Shown one piece after another: positions 44,901 to 56,300 of a stretch of DNA of 64,000 bases. The stretch covers positions 118,146-182,145 of the forward strand of contig MU069698.1 of assembly GCA_002284615.2 (NCBI GenBank), in the 5' to 3' direction. The stretch is from Dunaliella salina. Taxonomy: Eukaryota > Chlorophyta > Chlorophyceae > Chlamydomonadales > Dunaliellaceae. Every line of letters starts with the position of its first letter. The stretch's first letter is position 1. Made by a program: the position numbers and the translations under genes. The notes under the pieces were generated by a model that was given only the letters and a program-made list of their open reading frames with translations, was not told the DNA's origin and made no database searches.

Positions 44901-47900
44901 AGACAAGGCTCATGGCCAGAGAAGGGCACAAAATAGGCTCTCTGCCTGGGGACCTCCCAGATCAGATGCAACATTGTTGAGCCTTGACTTTGCATATGTG
45001 CTGTGAAGAAAAAAAGAGAAAGTCTGCTCCAGCCAAAAGGCTGTGATGATATGCACTATGATTAGGCCTAAACCCTAGGGTTTGGTAAGGAGGGTTGAAC
45101 ATGCAGAAAAAAGAGGGTCAAAGAGCCTTTTTGGGGCCTCTTTAGCCCTGTCTGAAGCCTCTTTTGCCAACTCCTCAACCCTCTTTATATAACCCCAACT
45201 GTGATGCAAAGCTGAGGTACTGCACAGACTCACAGCGTCAATGGTGTGGAGGATGTTACCCGCCCACTGCACATCGGGAACAACAATCCTGGCGACAGCT
45301 GTTGGGGAAGAGACCTGCGCAAATGATCCCCTGAAATAGGCACATAGAAGGAGAATGAACAATGGAATGCTTTGTCACGTGGCATAATGGACTTGGATCT
45401 TACAAAATATCAGGCACTGCAAAAAAGCAAGCCACACTTTATTGTGACACGTGTGCACCCCTCCCCTGCTTGTGACACCCATCTTGTGGCACCCATCCCC
45501 ATCTTGTGGCACAATTATTATCATGTGGAACTTTTTTTTTTGGTGACACCCATCCCCGTCTTGTGACACCCAGCTTGTGACACTCCTCCCCTGCTTGTGA
45601 CCTCACCTTTTTGTGACAGTCAAAGGCTGGCCAGAGGCCCCCGTGTAAGGCGTATCCCCCTCAGCAAGGTCACTCAGCAGCATCGGCAGCCCTCTGATCA
45701 TGTGGCCACTCACAGCATGCACAAATGCTGCAGTTTTGATTTAGCAGAGGGGAATTCTTAGGATGAGGCTCAGCTTGAATGCATTGGTGCCAGATGTGCT
45801 TTGCATCAACCTATGCCTGCCTCCATAAAAGGATGCTTTGCTCGATCTCATGTCCAGCTTGTACCATCTTGTGTATAGCATGCAGGCTCAAACCTGATGG
45901 AGAGCCAAGCGTTGCTGCTGAGGCTGCCATAGGGTTGCTTGCAGAGTAGCGCTTCAGCGCTTCATCCGTGGGAACCTGTGACAGGATACCAGGCATGTAT
46001 TGATTGAGCATGAAGGTGCACAAACAATGTAGGGACCTCTATGCTCTTGTGTTAGAAAACAGAACAAAACAAATTCATGTAGGACCTGTCAGATCGAGCA
46101 AAAGCAAGACTCACAAATATGCAGTTGCCAGGTTGCAGCACTGAAGGACCTGCTCGAGTCCATGCCTGCAGCAGGGTCAGGCAGTGGTTCTGGGTGCCAG
46201 GCGCCAAATTTGAAGGCATGCTTTCACACAGCTTTGTTTGAAATAGTAATCAGTTTATGCACTTCCAAATTGTGTACAGCTTGGAAGGTGCAACCTTTCA
46301 GAGAGTGAAGCACTCAGACAGTCCCATTTCAAATTCTTGAAAGTTATCGAGGGTTGGCAAATGCATTCAAATGGGCAACTCCTGCAAACGTGAGCATGAA
46401 TTGACCTCCATTTCCTGTAGCTCATTCTCACATCTTGTGCCCATGTGCAATCACGGGCAATGACTGATGCGCTGCAGGTTGGCCCCATCCCCAAAGACTG
46501 CAGCTTCGACGAGATTGAGATCTCCATGGGTGAGGGCCCCACTGGTGGGGGGATGAGGTCGGCTGCTGATGCAGCAAGGGGCAGGACTGGTGTAAGCCTA
46601 GGGGAATAGGGAGCTGCAGAGCTTGGTGGTAGTGCAGGGCTTGCTACTGGTGAAGGTAGTTTTGGGGAGGCAATGACAGGAGAGGGTACAGGCACGCCTC
46701 GGGGTGCGCCGACACCTCCAGGGACAAGGCACCTGTCAATAACCTGAATGTGAAGGAGAGAGGACGCACTGACATCTTGAGCAGCAACAGTGCAGCACAT
46801 ACAGATGCAAAACACTCTGTTGCAGCATATTCATCATCATCATCTATCAAGCCACGTGTGAGTTTTGCAGACATAGCCTAAACCCTGAAAGACCTAGTGA
46901 TTTGTGTTGCCAAGTCAGTACATCTTACAGGACATGATCTGTGCATGACAACTCAGACTGCTGCGCGTAAGGATGGTGCCTGAGGTCCAGCACGACAATA
47001 TCAAAAGGCCCGCTCCTGTCAAAAGGTCGCAAGCTTTAGCAGAGGCCCTTACGGAACAGCCGTCCTAGGGCACATGTAAACAAACAAACAAAAAAAACAA
47101 GCTGTTGTGACTCACGTGAGCAGTTGAGCCCTCACCAAAGGGAAAGTTACCAGTTATTACTGTTGCAGCAGGGCCTGAGTTGAGAGACACAGTACAGTGC
47201 ATTCCCCTGAAAATAGGCAGCAAGGAGATTCAGCATGAGTCAAAAATTCAAATGAGCCCTTTGTTGTGTGTGAAGGCAACGGAAAAAGATCTGCGCCCAT
47301 CCAGTGCACTAAAAGCAAATCCAGCCTTCAAATATGCACACGGTGTTTCTTTGAAAGAGGAGCCTAACAGAGCGCCAAATCTACCAATAATGTTTCTTCC
47401 AATCCATCTGTGCACTTGCTCTTTTTTTTTCCCCAATTGTGTGCCCTGGCTTAGATGCACTTGGTCTGTGCGGTGGGGACATGCCTTGCAGGACAGGGCA
47501 CCTTTCCTGAATGCATGCGGCCAGACTTGGCCACAGTAGTTTTCCTTTCTTTTTTTGGATGTGCTGTCCTTGGCTCCACGCCCATTCTGTACAATTTGTG
47601 CACAAACCCACCTCGACCAGACATGCCGTCAAAAACGAAAACACTCATCATAACCCTGGTGCCCTGGAGCAGCAAGCTGCCACAGCCCTGCCAGTACAAC
47701 GTTAACTTCCCTCTTACCTTCTGGTGCAGGAGGCTCACGGCTCTTTGAGCCAATGGTCTCCCTTTCCTCGATTGATTCAGGGAGAGTACCCTCTGCCTAC
47801 CCGATTCCTTTTTTTTTTGAGGTTCATACAACGAGTAGCATATGTTGGCCCCAATGACCCTCAGATGGCTGTTGCATCTCTTGCAACCCAACTCACTCGC

Positions 47901-50900
47901 GAACAACTGTCAGGATTGCCCCAGACTCCAATGTGTCATATGAACTGCTGCCCTCTGAGATCTCAGACAGCTGTAGGGACCGAGAAGGGATGATGTGGGA
48001 CCGCACCAGCCGGGGATCAGCGCTAGAGACACTGTGCTCTGTGGCGTGGTGGAGAATGGCTGTGTCGCTGGGCATGAAGGCGGTTGCGTTATTTAGCAAG
48101 GCAGTGATGCCCGCCTGCCGCAGTGCCTGCGGCATGCAGTTTTTTTTCCTGTTTACAAAATGCAGTGATTATGATAAGTTTAAGCTGGGCAACAGCCAGC
48201 GTGCATTCAGTAAAAAACCCAACAGCCCAGTAGTCAGCGCCGACACGGAAAGTGAGTCCAACCAGTGTAGTGAGGTATAATTGGTTTCAGGGAAGGAAAA
48301 ATTGTCCTAGAGGCGGCAAGGGCGCATGACAGACAAGTCCAGCCAGAGACATAGCATGCTTCAACCACATGCAAATATCAAGGGAGACTAAAAATTTTCC
48401 AAGCAATGAAGAAACAAGAGAGCCTGAGTGCACCAGCTGCTGACCAAGCTGGATTCTTGAGTGGTGCTACATTGCAAACCAGACTGCGTCAGACTGCTGC
48501 TATGGAGAGGCTGCAGCTTTTCAGAGCTGGTGCGCCTTACCCAATTATTCAAGCAGCAAAACAGAGCTGAGATCAGAAGGTGCAGTTTTGACTCAGCCCT
48601 GAAGCTAGGTGCACAGTGCCTTCCATGATGCACAACTATAAGGGTCTTCTTGCAGGCCTGCCGATGTTCAATGGCTCCATTCTTCATAACTGTTACTCAG
48701 AAAGGAGTTCGAAGCACAGAAAAAGCTGGCACACATGCAAAAAAGTATAATGTTCATTCATGTGGAACTTCCTCACAACCCCTCCAGCAGTGCTGCTTTG
48801 GCACACAACATCCTGAAAGGTTTCCCCTAGGTTGGACATGCCTGCGTTGACCTCAGAGTCCGAACTTTCCTTAATGCACACTGGCTATGCCTAGCGTAGG
48901 CTTTGTTTCTTTCTTTCTTTCTAGCCTGAGCTTAAAACTTATGATTGCATGCACACCTTGATGGACCAGCCAACATCTGCCACGTATGGGGATGCTACCC
49001 CGGCTGCCATCGCCTCCTCCTCAGCCTTGGTCTCCAGGGGCCCAAAACTTTGGGGTTGGGGAGCGATGGGTACAACGGGCGCCAGAACATGGTCACACAC
49101 CTGCATGTGTGGGAGTTTGAGCACAGCTTGCTGTAGAGGTTGAGCACAGCTTTTGCTGCCAGCAGTGCATGTTTGAGGGTGCTTGCCATATGGTTATGTT
49201 CAGTTGCCTGGATCGAGGTCGTCTTTTGCCAGCATGTGCGTCCATGCTAAGAAATGGGGAAGAAAAAGGAAAAAACTGCGTAGACGGAGAAAACTTTTCC
49301 TAGCACCATCAAGGGAAGGGGAGACACATTGGCAGAGCCATGAGTCTCCCTTGCCAGAAGATGAGAGTGAAGGTATTGTGGATCTGGCGGTTCCATGCTC
49401 AGCAGCTCTTTAGGAGTGTTATTTCATAACAAGAATGCTGCAAGCAAGAAGCCTAACACATCAATCATTGAGATGTGCTTCAGATCACTTTGCACAAACT
49501 GATGCAACTCCTGGCAGTGTTTATCTGTCGCAACTGACTTGTTAGGGTACTTTTGAGAGGCATTGATCTTACATGGACTATCGAGTGGCCGTACATGATG
49601 TCAGAGCTGATTATGTCTGCACTGACAGCCCCTTGTGCGACAGTCACTCCAGTGTTGCTGCACAGATGGAAGAAGAAAATGGCATCGCATCACAGAAACA
49701 AAGATCACAATATATTAGTTGCCACGGTATGGGATTTCCTTTAATATGACTCCTTTTTTACCCACCAGAAGTAGGAGATGATTCAGTGCCCCAAAAATCC
49801 TTTCCTGTCCAAATTCATGGATTTCATTCCAATGCTCACCCTACCAAGATGCCAGACCTGGGTAATCAAGGTTCTTGCCGGCTGCTCAAATTATGTTTAG
49901 CCCTTCTCCTGCACACGTCATCGTCATTTCCACTCACACGCGCATCACTGTCAGTTTAGTGCCAGCCTTGGTGGTGAAGGTGGAAGTGCCTGATGGGAAA
50001 TCAGTGAGCTGCATCTGCAAGTACCAGTAATGAGTGCTCAATATGCAATCACAGTTGGAAGCCAGGTATCTGGTGTGCATCAATGTGCGAAGGGCGGAGG
50101 ATGAAGAGGGCCCTTGCTTACATTGCATTGAGGCGCAAGTCAGAAACCCACCTCATATGACAAATTGTTTGGCTTTAGATTCACACCCTAGAGAGATGTA
50201 AATGGTCAAGAATGCCTGCCAGTGGGTTTGTGATGCTTTGTCTTATGTGTTTTTCTTTTGTCAAGCACACAAAGCTGCATGCATGAGGTTCACAAACATG
50301 AAGTTCCAACAGTTGATGCCAATGCATGAACGCACAGCAGGGGTGCAAAGGGTCCCTCACCTGGACATTAGGTAGGATGTGAGCATCAAGAGCACGAGCA
50401 CCCGCTTCCGTAGCCAAAGACAGGACTGCATGTGGCTGTTGTGCAGCGTACTTGGCGATTGCCTGGAAGAGTCCCATTTGCAGGCCGAGTATGATTATCT
50501 ATCTTCATGAAGGTTAATATGATCATCCATCTTCATGAAGACAAGGCAGAAGGAGGGAGCGGGAAAATATGGAAACCAGCACAAAAATTGCAATTGCTCT
50601 GTCTCAACTTACATCATTGGATGGGCAAAAGACGGTGCACTTGGATTGCCCTGGATCTAATCCCATCCTTGCCAAGCTCTGAAAGAATCAGAAGAAGAGT
50701 TGGAGGGTGAGGGGAATTTCCTGGCAATCAGTAGAATATTTTGATGAGGAGCTGTTTGCCTATTTCCAATTTGTACTCAGAGCTGAATTTATAACAGTGA
50801 TCCAAGAAGGAGGTGCACAGAGGCACGCGCACCTCAGTTGCCCAGGCCAGATCTGCAGCAACAGCTGCATCAATGGAAGGTGCTGAGCGTGCCATTGCTT

Positions 50901-51888
50901 TGGGAGAGGAAGGGAGTGCAACGACAGGTGCCAGGACCTGTTCATCATGCAAGGAGCCAACGAGGAATAAGGACTGCAGTCCCTTGCAAGCATGGCACCT
51001 CTGTGGGCAGACATTGTGCAATTCCACCCATTGTTTTTTCTCATCGGGTTTGAGCTGTGTTCAGCACATCAAAGTTGCACATCTACACAATATTGTAAAA
51101 CTTGCTCGTTCAAATTGCCAGAGCCACGCAATGACAAGAGGCCTGAACCAATGTGAATGCTTACCGCATCTATGGTGTGCACAACACATCCCCCCAAAAG
51201 CAAGTCAGACTCGCCCGGGACGACGCGCGCAAGAATTGTAGTCCCTTGAGACTCACTTGTAATTGTCATAGCGCCCCCTCTGCATGGGTAAAGAGATTGC
51301 TTCTTAAATTGCACGCAAAGGCCTGGAAATGAAAAAAAAGTGCAGTTGGATTCTGCTAGCTCGTACGCTTTTGCCACAGTCAAGCAAGTCCCTGCTTTGG
51401 TTGTATAAGTTGACACGCCCTGGGGGAACTCAGCCATGCGGATCATCCGAGAGGGAATGATGTGGGCTTGAACTGCTGCGGCTCCTGTGCATTTCAGTTT
51501 TGAATGTATAAGCAAGCACTGTGACAAATGTGACAAAGATGTTAGGTGTAGCAGAAAGGATCAAGCAAAGCTTTTATCTTTCTTTACCAGCTTCGCTGTC
51601 GAGGTAGGCATGAGCTTCAGGATCGCGATGGGCATACTTAATGATAGCATCGTCTGTGGGCACAAAGCATGTGGATGCTTGTGCATCAATGTCAAAGGCG
51701 TTGCTGAGCTGTAGGGCCTGCGGTGGTCAGGCAAGCAGACTGATGACTGTGTACAACAACCGATTCAGCGGAAAGAGATCAATGTCAACCAAATATAGCT
51801 ACCCTCTGGGCCAGGTAAAGGGACTGCCGCTCCATCCTGACTGACTCTGTTGTGCCTGAACTGCTTAGTTCGCAAGGGTGCAGTTGTT
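38903..51888 (-). CDS. Multi-fasciclin (six FAS1 domains) protein with Pro-rich linkers
   Basis: FAS1 domains mediate cell-surface and matrix adhesion; in volvocine algae the cell-adhesion protein algal-CAM pairs FAS1 domains with Pro-rich sequence. Exons from 5' to 3' on the - strand: 51888-51803 (tentative), 51717-51588, 51484-51367, 51279-51165, 50937-50833, 50678-50613, 50462-50361, 50014-49938, 49657-49573, 49100-48957, 48126-47897, 47206-47116, 46743-46432, 46165-46115, 45975-45894, 45727-45607, 45330-45234, 44694-44533, 44099-43946, 43324-43240, 42970-42918, gap, 41748-41609, 41321-41248, 41058-40955, 39757-39673, 39315-39207, 38923-38903 (stop). All joins keep phase with GT-AG sites. 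About 970 residues are visible. Each domain shows a (V/A)PTD-like H1 box, an AHIIP-like turn, LTV(T/A)K, and a (H)xID H2 box followed by VLAP. The 5' end and signal peptide were not found. Part of domain V is lost in the gap. Confidence 0.85.
39207..41321 (-). other. FAS1 domain VI
   Basis: Four exons: AVQLAGLDAEFLSQSQGTFF ending LPHD; ALSAHSEQVGGEKAAFEQLT to ALKAQFIA; KSLPPSSIPEGTSVHTSALG to LVITK; AGALAVAATFEGVTRTAKVV to LVLHIVDK. A 21-bp terminal exon (38923-38903) reads VLAPLL and a TAG stop, matching the start of other linkers. Confidence 0.8.
40795..40872 (+). repeat. Family B tail, antisense in a FAS1-gene intron
   Basis: AACCTTCCCTTGTTGCACGC, hairpin arms GGCCA-GACC-TGGC with a bulge then TTGCGTAG, then a TTTCTTTTCC tail. 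Confidence 0.65.
41490..41592 (+). repeat. Family B tail, antisense in a FAS1-gene intron
   Basis: GCTAGCTTGCTGTGTCAGGG, CCTTCCCTTACTGCATGCAG, CC-GCT-GG, TCTGCGTAGACTTTCC and TTTTC repeats. The stem GCAGCC/GGTCTGC has one bulge. Confidence 0.7.
41749..42674. other. Assembly gap (926 N)
   Basis: Falls inside the FAS1 gene and removes part of domain V. Its right edge is a GTGTGCGCGCG tract, suggesting another microsatellite. Confidence 0.98.
42780..42905. repeat. Two-copy repeat of about 63-66 bp
   Basis: The blocks GGCATCATGTCGATGAGTAG and GGTATCATGTGGATGAGTGG, each followed by GCAC...TGTCCA, sit side by side beyond the last pre-gap FAS1 exon. Confidence 0.65.
43375..43577. repeat. 16-bp minisatellite in a FAS1-gene intron
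   Basis: Repeats of ATCAAGCATTTGAAGC, at least four nearly perfect and several diverged. Confidence 0.9.
44100..44180 (-). repeat. Family B tail, sense, forming the splice acceptor of a FAS1 exon
   Basis: On the - strand: GCTAGCTTGGGGACC, TTTCCTTAATGCACGCAGCC, then TGGACTTTTCTTTTC and CTTCC repeats that run straight into TTACAG at the acceptor of exon 44099-43946. Confidence 0.7.
45234..46165 (-). other. FAS1 domain IV
   Basis: Four exons: AWTRAGPSVLQPGNCIF; VPTDEALKRYSASNPMAASA; FVHAVSGHMIRGLPMLLSDL to GQPLTVTK; GSFAQVSSPTAVARIVV to NILHTIDA. It is followed by linker exon 44694-44533 (VLEPLGAPPGPAPSAIPRTP...EDLTYATE). Confidence 0.85.
45455..45620. repeat. Imperfect minisatellite in a FAS1-gene intron
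   Basis: Repeats of CTTGTGACACCC(A/-)TCCCC with variants, around a run of T at 45531. Confidence 0.7.
47480..47560 (+). repeat. Family B tail, antisense in a FAS1-gene intron
   Basis: CACCTTTCCTGAATGCATGC, stem TGCGGCCA/TGGCCACA with loop GACT (47516-47535), then GTAGTTTTCCTTTC. Confidence 0.65.
47725..47820 (+). repeat. Family A tail, antisense in a FAS1-gene intron
   Basis: CTCTTTGAGCCAATGGTCTC, TTGATTCAGGGAGAG, CCCTCTGCCTACCCG, T-rich end. Confidence 0.65.
48835..48925 (+). repeat. Family B tail, antisense in a FAS1-gene intron
   Basis: AACTTTCCTTAATGCACACTGG-CTATG-CCTAGCGTAGG then TTTCTTTCTTTC. The hairpin is weakened by two mismatches. Confidence 0.65.
49255..49360 (-). repeat. Family A tail, sense in a FAS1-gene intron
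   Basis: On the - strand: CCAATGTGTCTCCCCTTCCC, TTGATGGTGCTAGGAAAAG, CTCCGTCTACGCAG, then a CTTTTTC end. Confidence 0.65.
49573..50678 (-). other. FAS1 domain II
   Basis: Four exons, the most split of the six. CTVFCPSND is separated by an intron from AIAKYAAQQPHAVL; then ALDAHILPNVQ, MQLTDFPSGTSTFTTKAGTK, and IMYGHSIVH with VCDHVLAPVV in the next (linker) exon 49100-48957. Confidence 0.85.
51165..51717 (-). other. FAS1 domain I
   Basis: Three exons. STCFVPTDDAIIKYAHRDPE is the H1 box, AVQAHIIPSRMIRMAEFPQG the middle, and GGCVVHTIDA the H2 box. It is followed by linker exon 50937-50833 (VLAPVVALPSSPKAMARS...ADLAWATE). Confidence 0.85.
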
Positions 51889-51999
51889 CTGAGAGAATGA
51901 TGATTATTAGTGAACGTGTGGCTTCCTGCAAAATTTCAAATTAAAATCTTTATCAATTCAAAAAAAATAATCATTTTATGTTCGGCTGTTTATGGCGGT

Positions 52000-52239
52000 T
52001 CGCAGTTACAATGTCCGGTGGGGAGTCGAGGATTGGAAAAAGTGAAAAACGACAGAAATGTTTATTGAAGTCAAACAAAGCGTTTGATTTAAGAAGTAGG
52101 CGAGGTGGCATGGGATGCCCATGTTCCGTCCTTTTCGCCTGTCTCTTATGCCAAAAACTTCGTTTGAACTAAACATTCAACTTTGCCTTTTTTCGTTTTT
52201 CTCGTTCTGGGCTCCCACAACCGGACATTGTAACTGCGA
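52000..52239. mobile_element. 240-bp MITE with perfect 20-bp terminal inverted repeats
   Basis: TCGCAGTTACAATGTCCGGT at 52000-52019 is exactly inverted at 52220-52239. No coding capacity; AT-rich centre with further partial symmetry (GGAAAAAGTGAAAAACG against CGTTTTTCTCG). The superfamily cannot be set because no target duplication is clear. Confidence 0.85.
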
Positions 52240-52809
52240 GTCACCATATCAGCAGGAAAAGTTGCAAGGCATTCATTCGTTATATGTCAAACAACATTGC
52301 CCATTTAAAAAGGTGGCCGTATATTATTCGTAATATCACAGGTACTATCACCAAGCTCAGCCGAATTCGGCAGGAGTTGCCCAATAACTGTGAAAATTGT
52401 TTGATATTTGATTTTTTTCTGTCGTCTTTGCTAGGGTCAGTGGGCTGGCTCAGGCAACGTCACTCGAAATTACATCTCCAGTCTCACGATCCTGAGCGGA
52501 TGCGCCCTATTTTTTTAAATTCTTTCTTACCCTTTCATGATACATTGCCCATCTGAAGGCCAACAACATAATGTTCACCGCGATGCTATGCTCTTTTCCA
52601 GTCTGTGCTTTGGGTCTTTGCCTACTGTGTGTGCTCTCCTTGGTGCGGAACTTGAATCTTCTTATTTACATGTATATCCTGTCAACAACAGAAATAACAG
52701 GGCAATTCTGCTCCTCATTTTGATTGGCAGGCACCAGCTACGTAGATGTATACAATGGCTATAACATCAAATATGTTGTCAACTTGAGCCCATCTGAACG
52801 AGAGGTCAA

Positions 52810-52890
52810 GTCCTGCTAGCTCGCTGGCCAGGAACCTTTCCTAAACGCATGCAGCCCCTGGTTTGAATAGACTTGTCTTTTTTATCCTGA
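52810..52890 (+). repeat. Family B tail, degenerate
   Basis: GCTAGCTCGCTGGCCAGGAA, CCTTTCCTAAACGCATGCAG, CCCCTGGTTTGAATAGACTT then T-rich. The hairpin is partly decayed. Confidence 0.55.
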
Positions 52891-53194
52891 CTGTAATGGT
52901 GCCCCCCAATTGTGTACCACAGAGCTTCCTCTCCTCCCCGAATTTGTGAATTTTTGTTTTGTTTTGAACAAAATACTCCCTCCCTTTCATTTACTTAAGC
53001 TGGGCCCCACACTTCTTGTTGAATTCTCCTTTTGGAGTTGTTGATGCCCTGCATTTAACCTAGGTGTCGTGCGCTTTGACGAAAGACTTTTAACGTACAA
53101 AAAAAGTCTGCTAACCTAGAGCAAGTTGTCTCTGCATGCCTGAAATGCTGTGACTGAGCTTCAGGCACTACTATTCAGGTATGGAATGATCTGT

Positions 53195-53285
53195 TTACAG
53201 GCACAATTTCTCTGCTTTATCTAAGCTGCCCCCGCAGGCAGGTACAGCTATGTAATCCTTTCCTTCCCTATCCTTTCCTAACCGA
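53195..53285 (+). repeat. L1-like 3' tail
   Basis: AAGCTGCCCCCGCAGGCAGGTACAGCTATGTAATCCTTTCC (given here only as landmarks CTGCC-CCCGCA-GGCAG and ATGTAATCC) resembles the tails at 60.4-61.1 kb. Confidence 0.55.
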
Positions 53286-53392
53286 GAGCAGCCAGCTCCT
53301 GGATGGTGAGATCGTGCTCCACACAATCCTGTGCATGTGTGCGAACGTCGAAAGTGACTTTCAATACAGCCCATTACGCTTGACCAATTCAA

Positions 53393-56300
53393 AAAAGAAA
53401 ACTGCGTAGGCAGTGAAAACACTCCCCACATCAATCAAGGAAAAGAGGAAACCTGGGGCCAAGGCACTGTATATCCCCTTCACCAAGAGAAAATGAGGAA
53501 AGAAGTCAGTGACGATCAGGAGGGTTACTAGCAATAGCCCGTGCATGACCTTGTTGGTGAGAATTGAAAGTAGTCCCCTCCAGAGTTCGTCTGGCACTAA
53601 CAAGTTTGTAAGCATCCTGGCAGAATGAGCATGAAGCTTCAGAGCAAGTTTGGTGGCCTCGTGAGTGTCAAGTCCAAGATCTTGAAGTGGCTCCAAAGTG
53701 TCGGGTGTGTAGATAGCTCCACCCACACCGAACAGGATCGTATGAAGGGTGACTTGAGCAGAGGCCCTTGACAGATGGCGACGCAAATCGCGGTGCTGCT
53801 GCTTGGATTCCGCAAGCGGATTCTTGGGTCGGGTGTCAATATTCGACTTCCACAAGATGGGTGTGCCTCTAGTCTGGGGAAAGCTGATTAGGGTGACGGA
53901 CCTTAGGAGTGGGTGGAGTTGCTGTGGCTGGCGCTGAGTGCTCCTTGTTCCCCCGCGCCCCGCTGCACTTTTCAATGGATACTGGGAATTGGTCCTTGGC
54001 ACTCTTTCCATGGGAATAACTCATAATGCATCAGGGCGGCTAGAAGTGATCCTTTCTTTGTCAGAGAAACGACGAGATGGAAAATATATTTAGGAAGGGA
54101 TCTATTTGTTGAGTGCTCTGGGATCTGGAGGTCCCGTAAAGTAAGACAATCTATGCTGCCAATGCCCACGGAGGCAAGGCCTGCCCAAGAGGGACTTTGC
54201 TGATACCTCTTAGGAGGATTCTGCTGGCAAAGTTGTGGCGCTCAGATACCATCTTTGACATGGTGGAGTATTTCCATCCTGATAGAGTGGAAGCGCACTG
54301 TCAGGCTCTCCACAAAGGGGGCATTACAGCACGAGTGGAAATTTTTAAGTGTTCTGCATGCTTCCGGTTGAAGAGGATACCTGTGCGATAGTTAAAGATG
54401 TTTTGTTCCATTTTTAAAGGAAGCGTTGGTATGGTCCAGAAGGCTTCACTGACCTTTTAATTGACAGTGGGAAGTAATTTTTGTCAGTTGCACCCTGTCT
54501 CGGTATTGGCCTTTCCAAGTTTATGTGCTGGTAGCACGTGTGTCCTCAGAGGATCACGGAGGTTGGAGAAGTACTTACGGTTTAGGGCAGTGAGTCTGTG
54601 TTTCCTGATGTGCTTGCATGGGTGCAGGCAGTTCCCTCAAAAGCAAACCAGGTGGTGTTATGAAAAAGATTGTGGTAAAGTTTTGCACAAGAGAAGGTTA
54701 TGTCTGCAGGGTCGCCATCACCCTGAATGTCCTGATGCTTGGCAATGGCATCTGCGCATTCCTTTCCAGAATTCCAGCATGAAACTCAACCTTGTAGCAA
54801 TGAATTGGTGTAGGTGAATTGCGCACAAGCTGTTCAAGTGTCTTAAGGATATGTCCTTGAACATGCTGGTGGTGAACCTCTGAGTGCAGCGTCTGTTTTC
54901 TGATTTGCAAATCCAATTGGTGCAGGGAAGAAAGGCTATTGGTGGCAATGCAGTCATATCCTAGGAGGATGGCAGCCAATTCAGCCCTCACGACGGTATT
55001 GGTGATTCCTGCTCCATTTGATTTTACATACTTGGAGATATCACTGGCAGGGTGGTCGACACCTGCACCTACCACCTGTTTTCCATGATTTATTTTGGGG
55101 CTGCCATCCGTTTAAACCCACTCTCTCCAGCTTTGGCCTCTACGGACCAGGTTAGGGCTAGATGAGTTAAGTGCCACCAATGGTGAGTGAAGTTATTGGC
55201 TATGAATGCTATCTTTAGGGGTCTGTTGATGGTCAAAGGGTAACTTTAAACATTTCAAAACCAGTCTCAATTTCTGGGTGCCCGGGATTGAGAATAGGGT
55301 CATTGCTGATGTATGGCAAGGGGGGGAGCCAATGTGGTTTTCGAGCGAAAATGTGCGCAAGTGTTCCGATTTTCATTTTCGTTTGGAAATGGAAATGGAA
55401 ACGAAACTTCTGTCCGTGAGGCCACCTCCTCTTGATTTGACGTGCTGCAGTGACACAGCAATGACCCTGGTGTTCTGCATGCCCAGGCCTGAGGGATTGG
55501 ATGGGCGGATGGGCCACTCTTTTGCGTTGACCATATCCAGTGCAAGCTGAACAGACGCGGCCTATGCATGATAAACGTTATATGTATATAAATAATAACG
55601 TATAATTGACCAATGTTGCCACTAGCTTGCACTGGACATGGTCAACGCAAAAAAGTGGCCCGTCCGCCCATCCCGGCCCGCAGGCCTGGGCATGCAGAAC
55701 ACCAGGGTCATTGCTGTGTCAACACAGCGCGTCAAATAGACAGGAGATGACCTCGCGGGCAGAAGTTCCGTTTCCATTTCCATTTCCAAACGAAAATGAA
55801 AATCGGAACACTTGCGCACATTTTCGCCCGAAAACCACATTGGCTCCCCGCCTTGCCATATCTTTCCATCTAGCTGCCTCAAGGTTGTTGAGGGCTCCCA
55901 ATCTACAGCAAAGGTGGGGGCAACAAGTAAGCAGTTCGGAGTACGGATTTGTGCTTGTTGGCTTCGCCAGCTTGGTAAGGACGTAAAAGTTGCTGGCGTT
56001 ATTTTGTTGTATTGCAGAGTGCATGGCGTGTTTGAGGGCAAGGTACATCACGTGGTGATCATACATTGGATAACACATTGAGAATTCTGAGAATTAGGAC
56101 AAGAAAGCATGATGGATTCCCCCAAAGAACCTGTCTTAGGGGTGTCCACTCCAGTAGCGAAGGTATTTGGGGTTGTGATCCAGGGGTGGAGCCATTTTTT
56201 TCTGGGTTCCTAGTGCCCATTTTTGCACGGCTGCACGGATGTGATCAGGTAGGATGCGCATGTACAAAATCTTTACTTTCTTGTTTTGGTTGTTGTTTCT

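Larger units (their letters stand above)
47116..48126 (-). other. FAS1 domain III
   Basis: Two exons only. The 230-bp exon 48126-47897 runs from ALRQAGITALL through ATAFMPSDTAILHHA and RSHIIPSRSLQLSEISEG to LTVVR without a break, so two introns seen in other domains are absent here. The linker exon 46743-46432 (VIDRCLVPGG then a Pro/Ala-rich run) is the longest. Confidence 0.85.
51889..53194. other. Intergenic with a MITE and a tail fragment
   Basis: Apart from the MITE at 52000-52239 and the B tail at 52810-52890, no gene or repeat was recognised. The start of the FAS1 gene may lie here but was not found. Confidence 0.4.
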
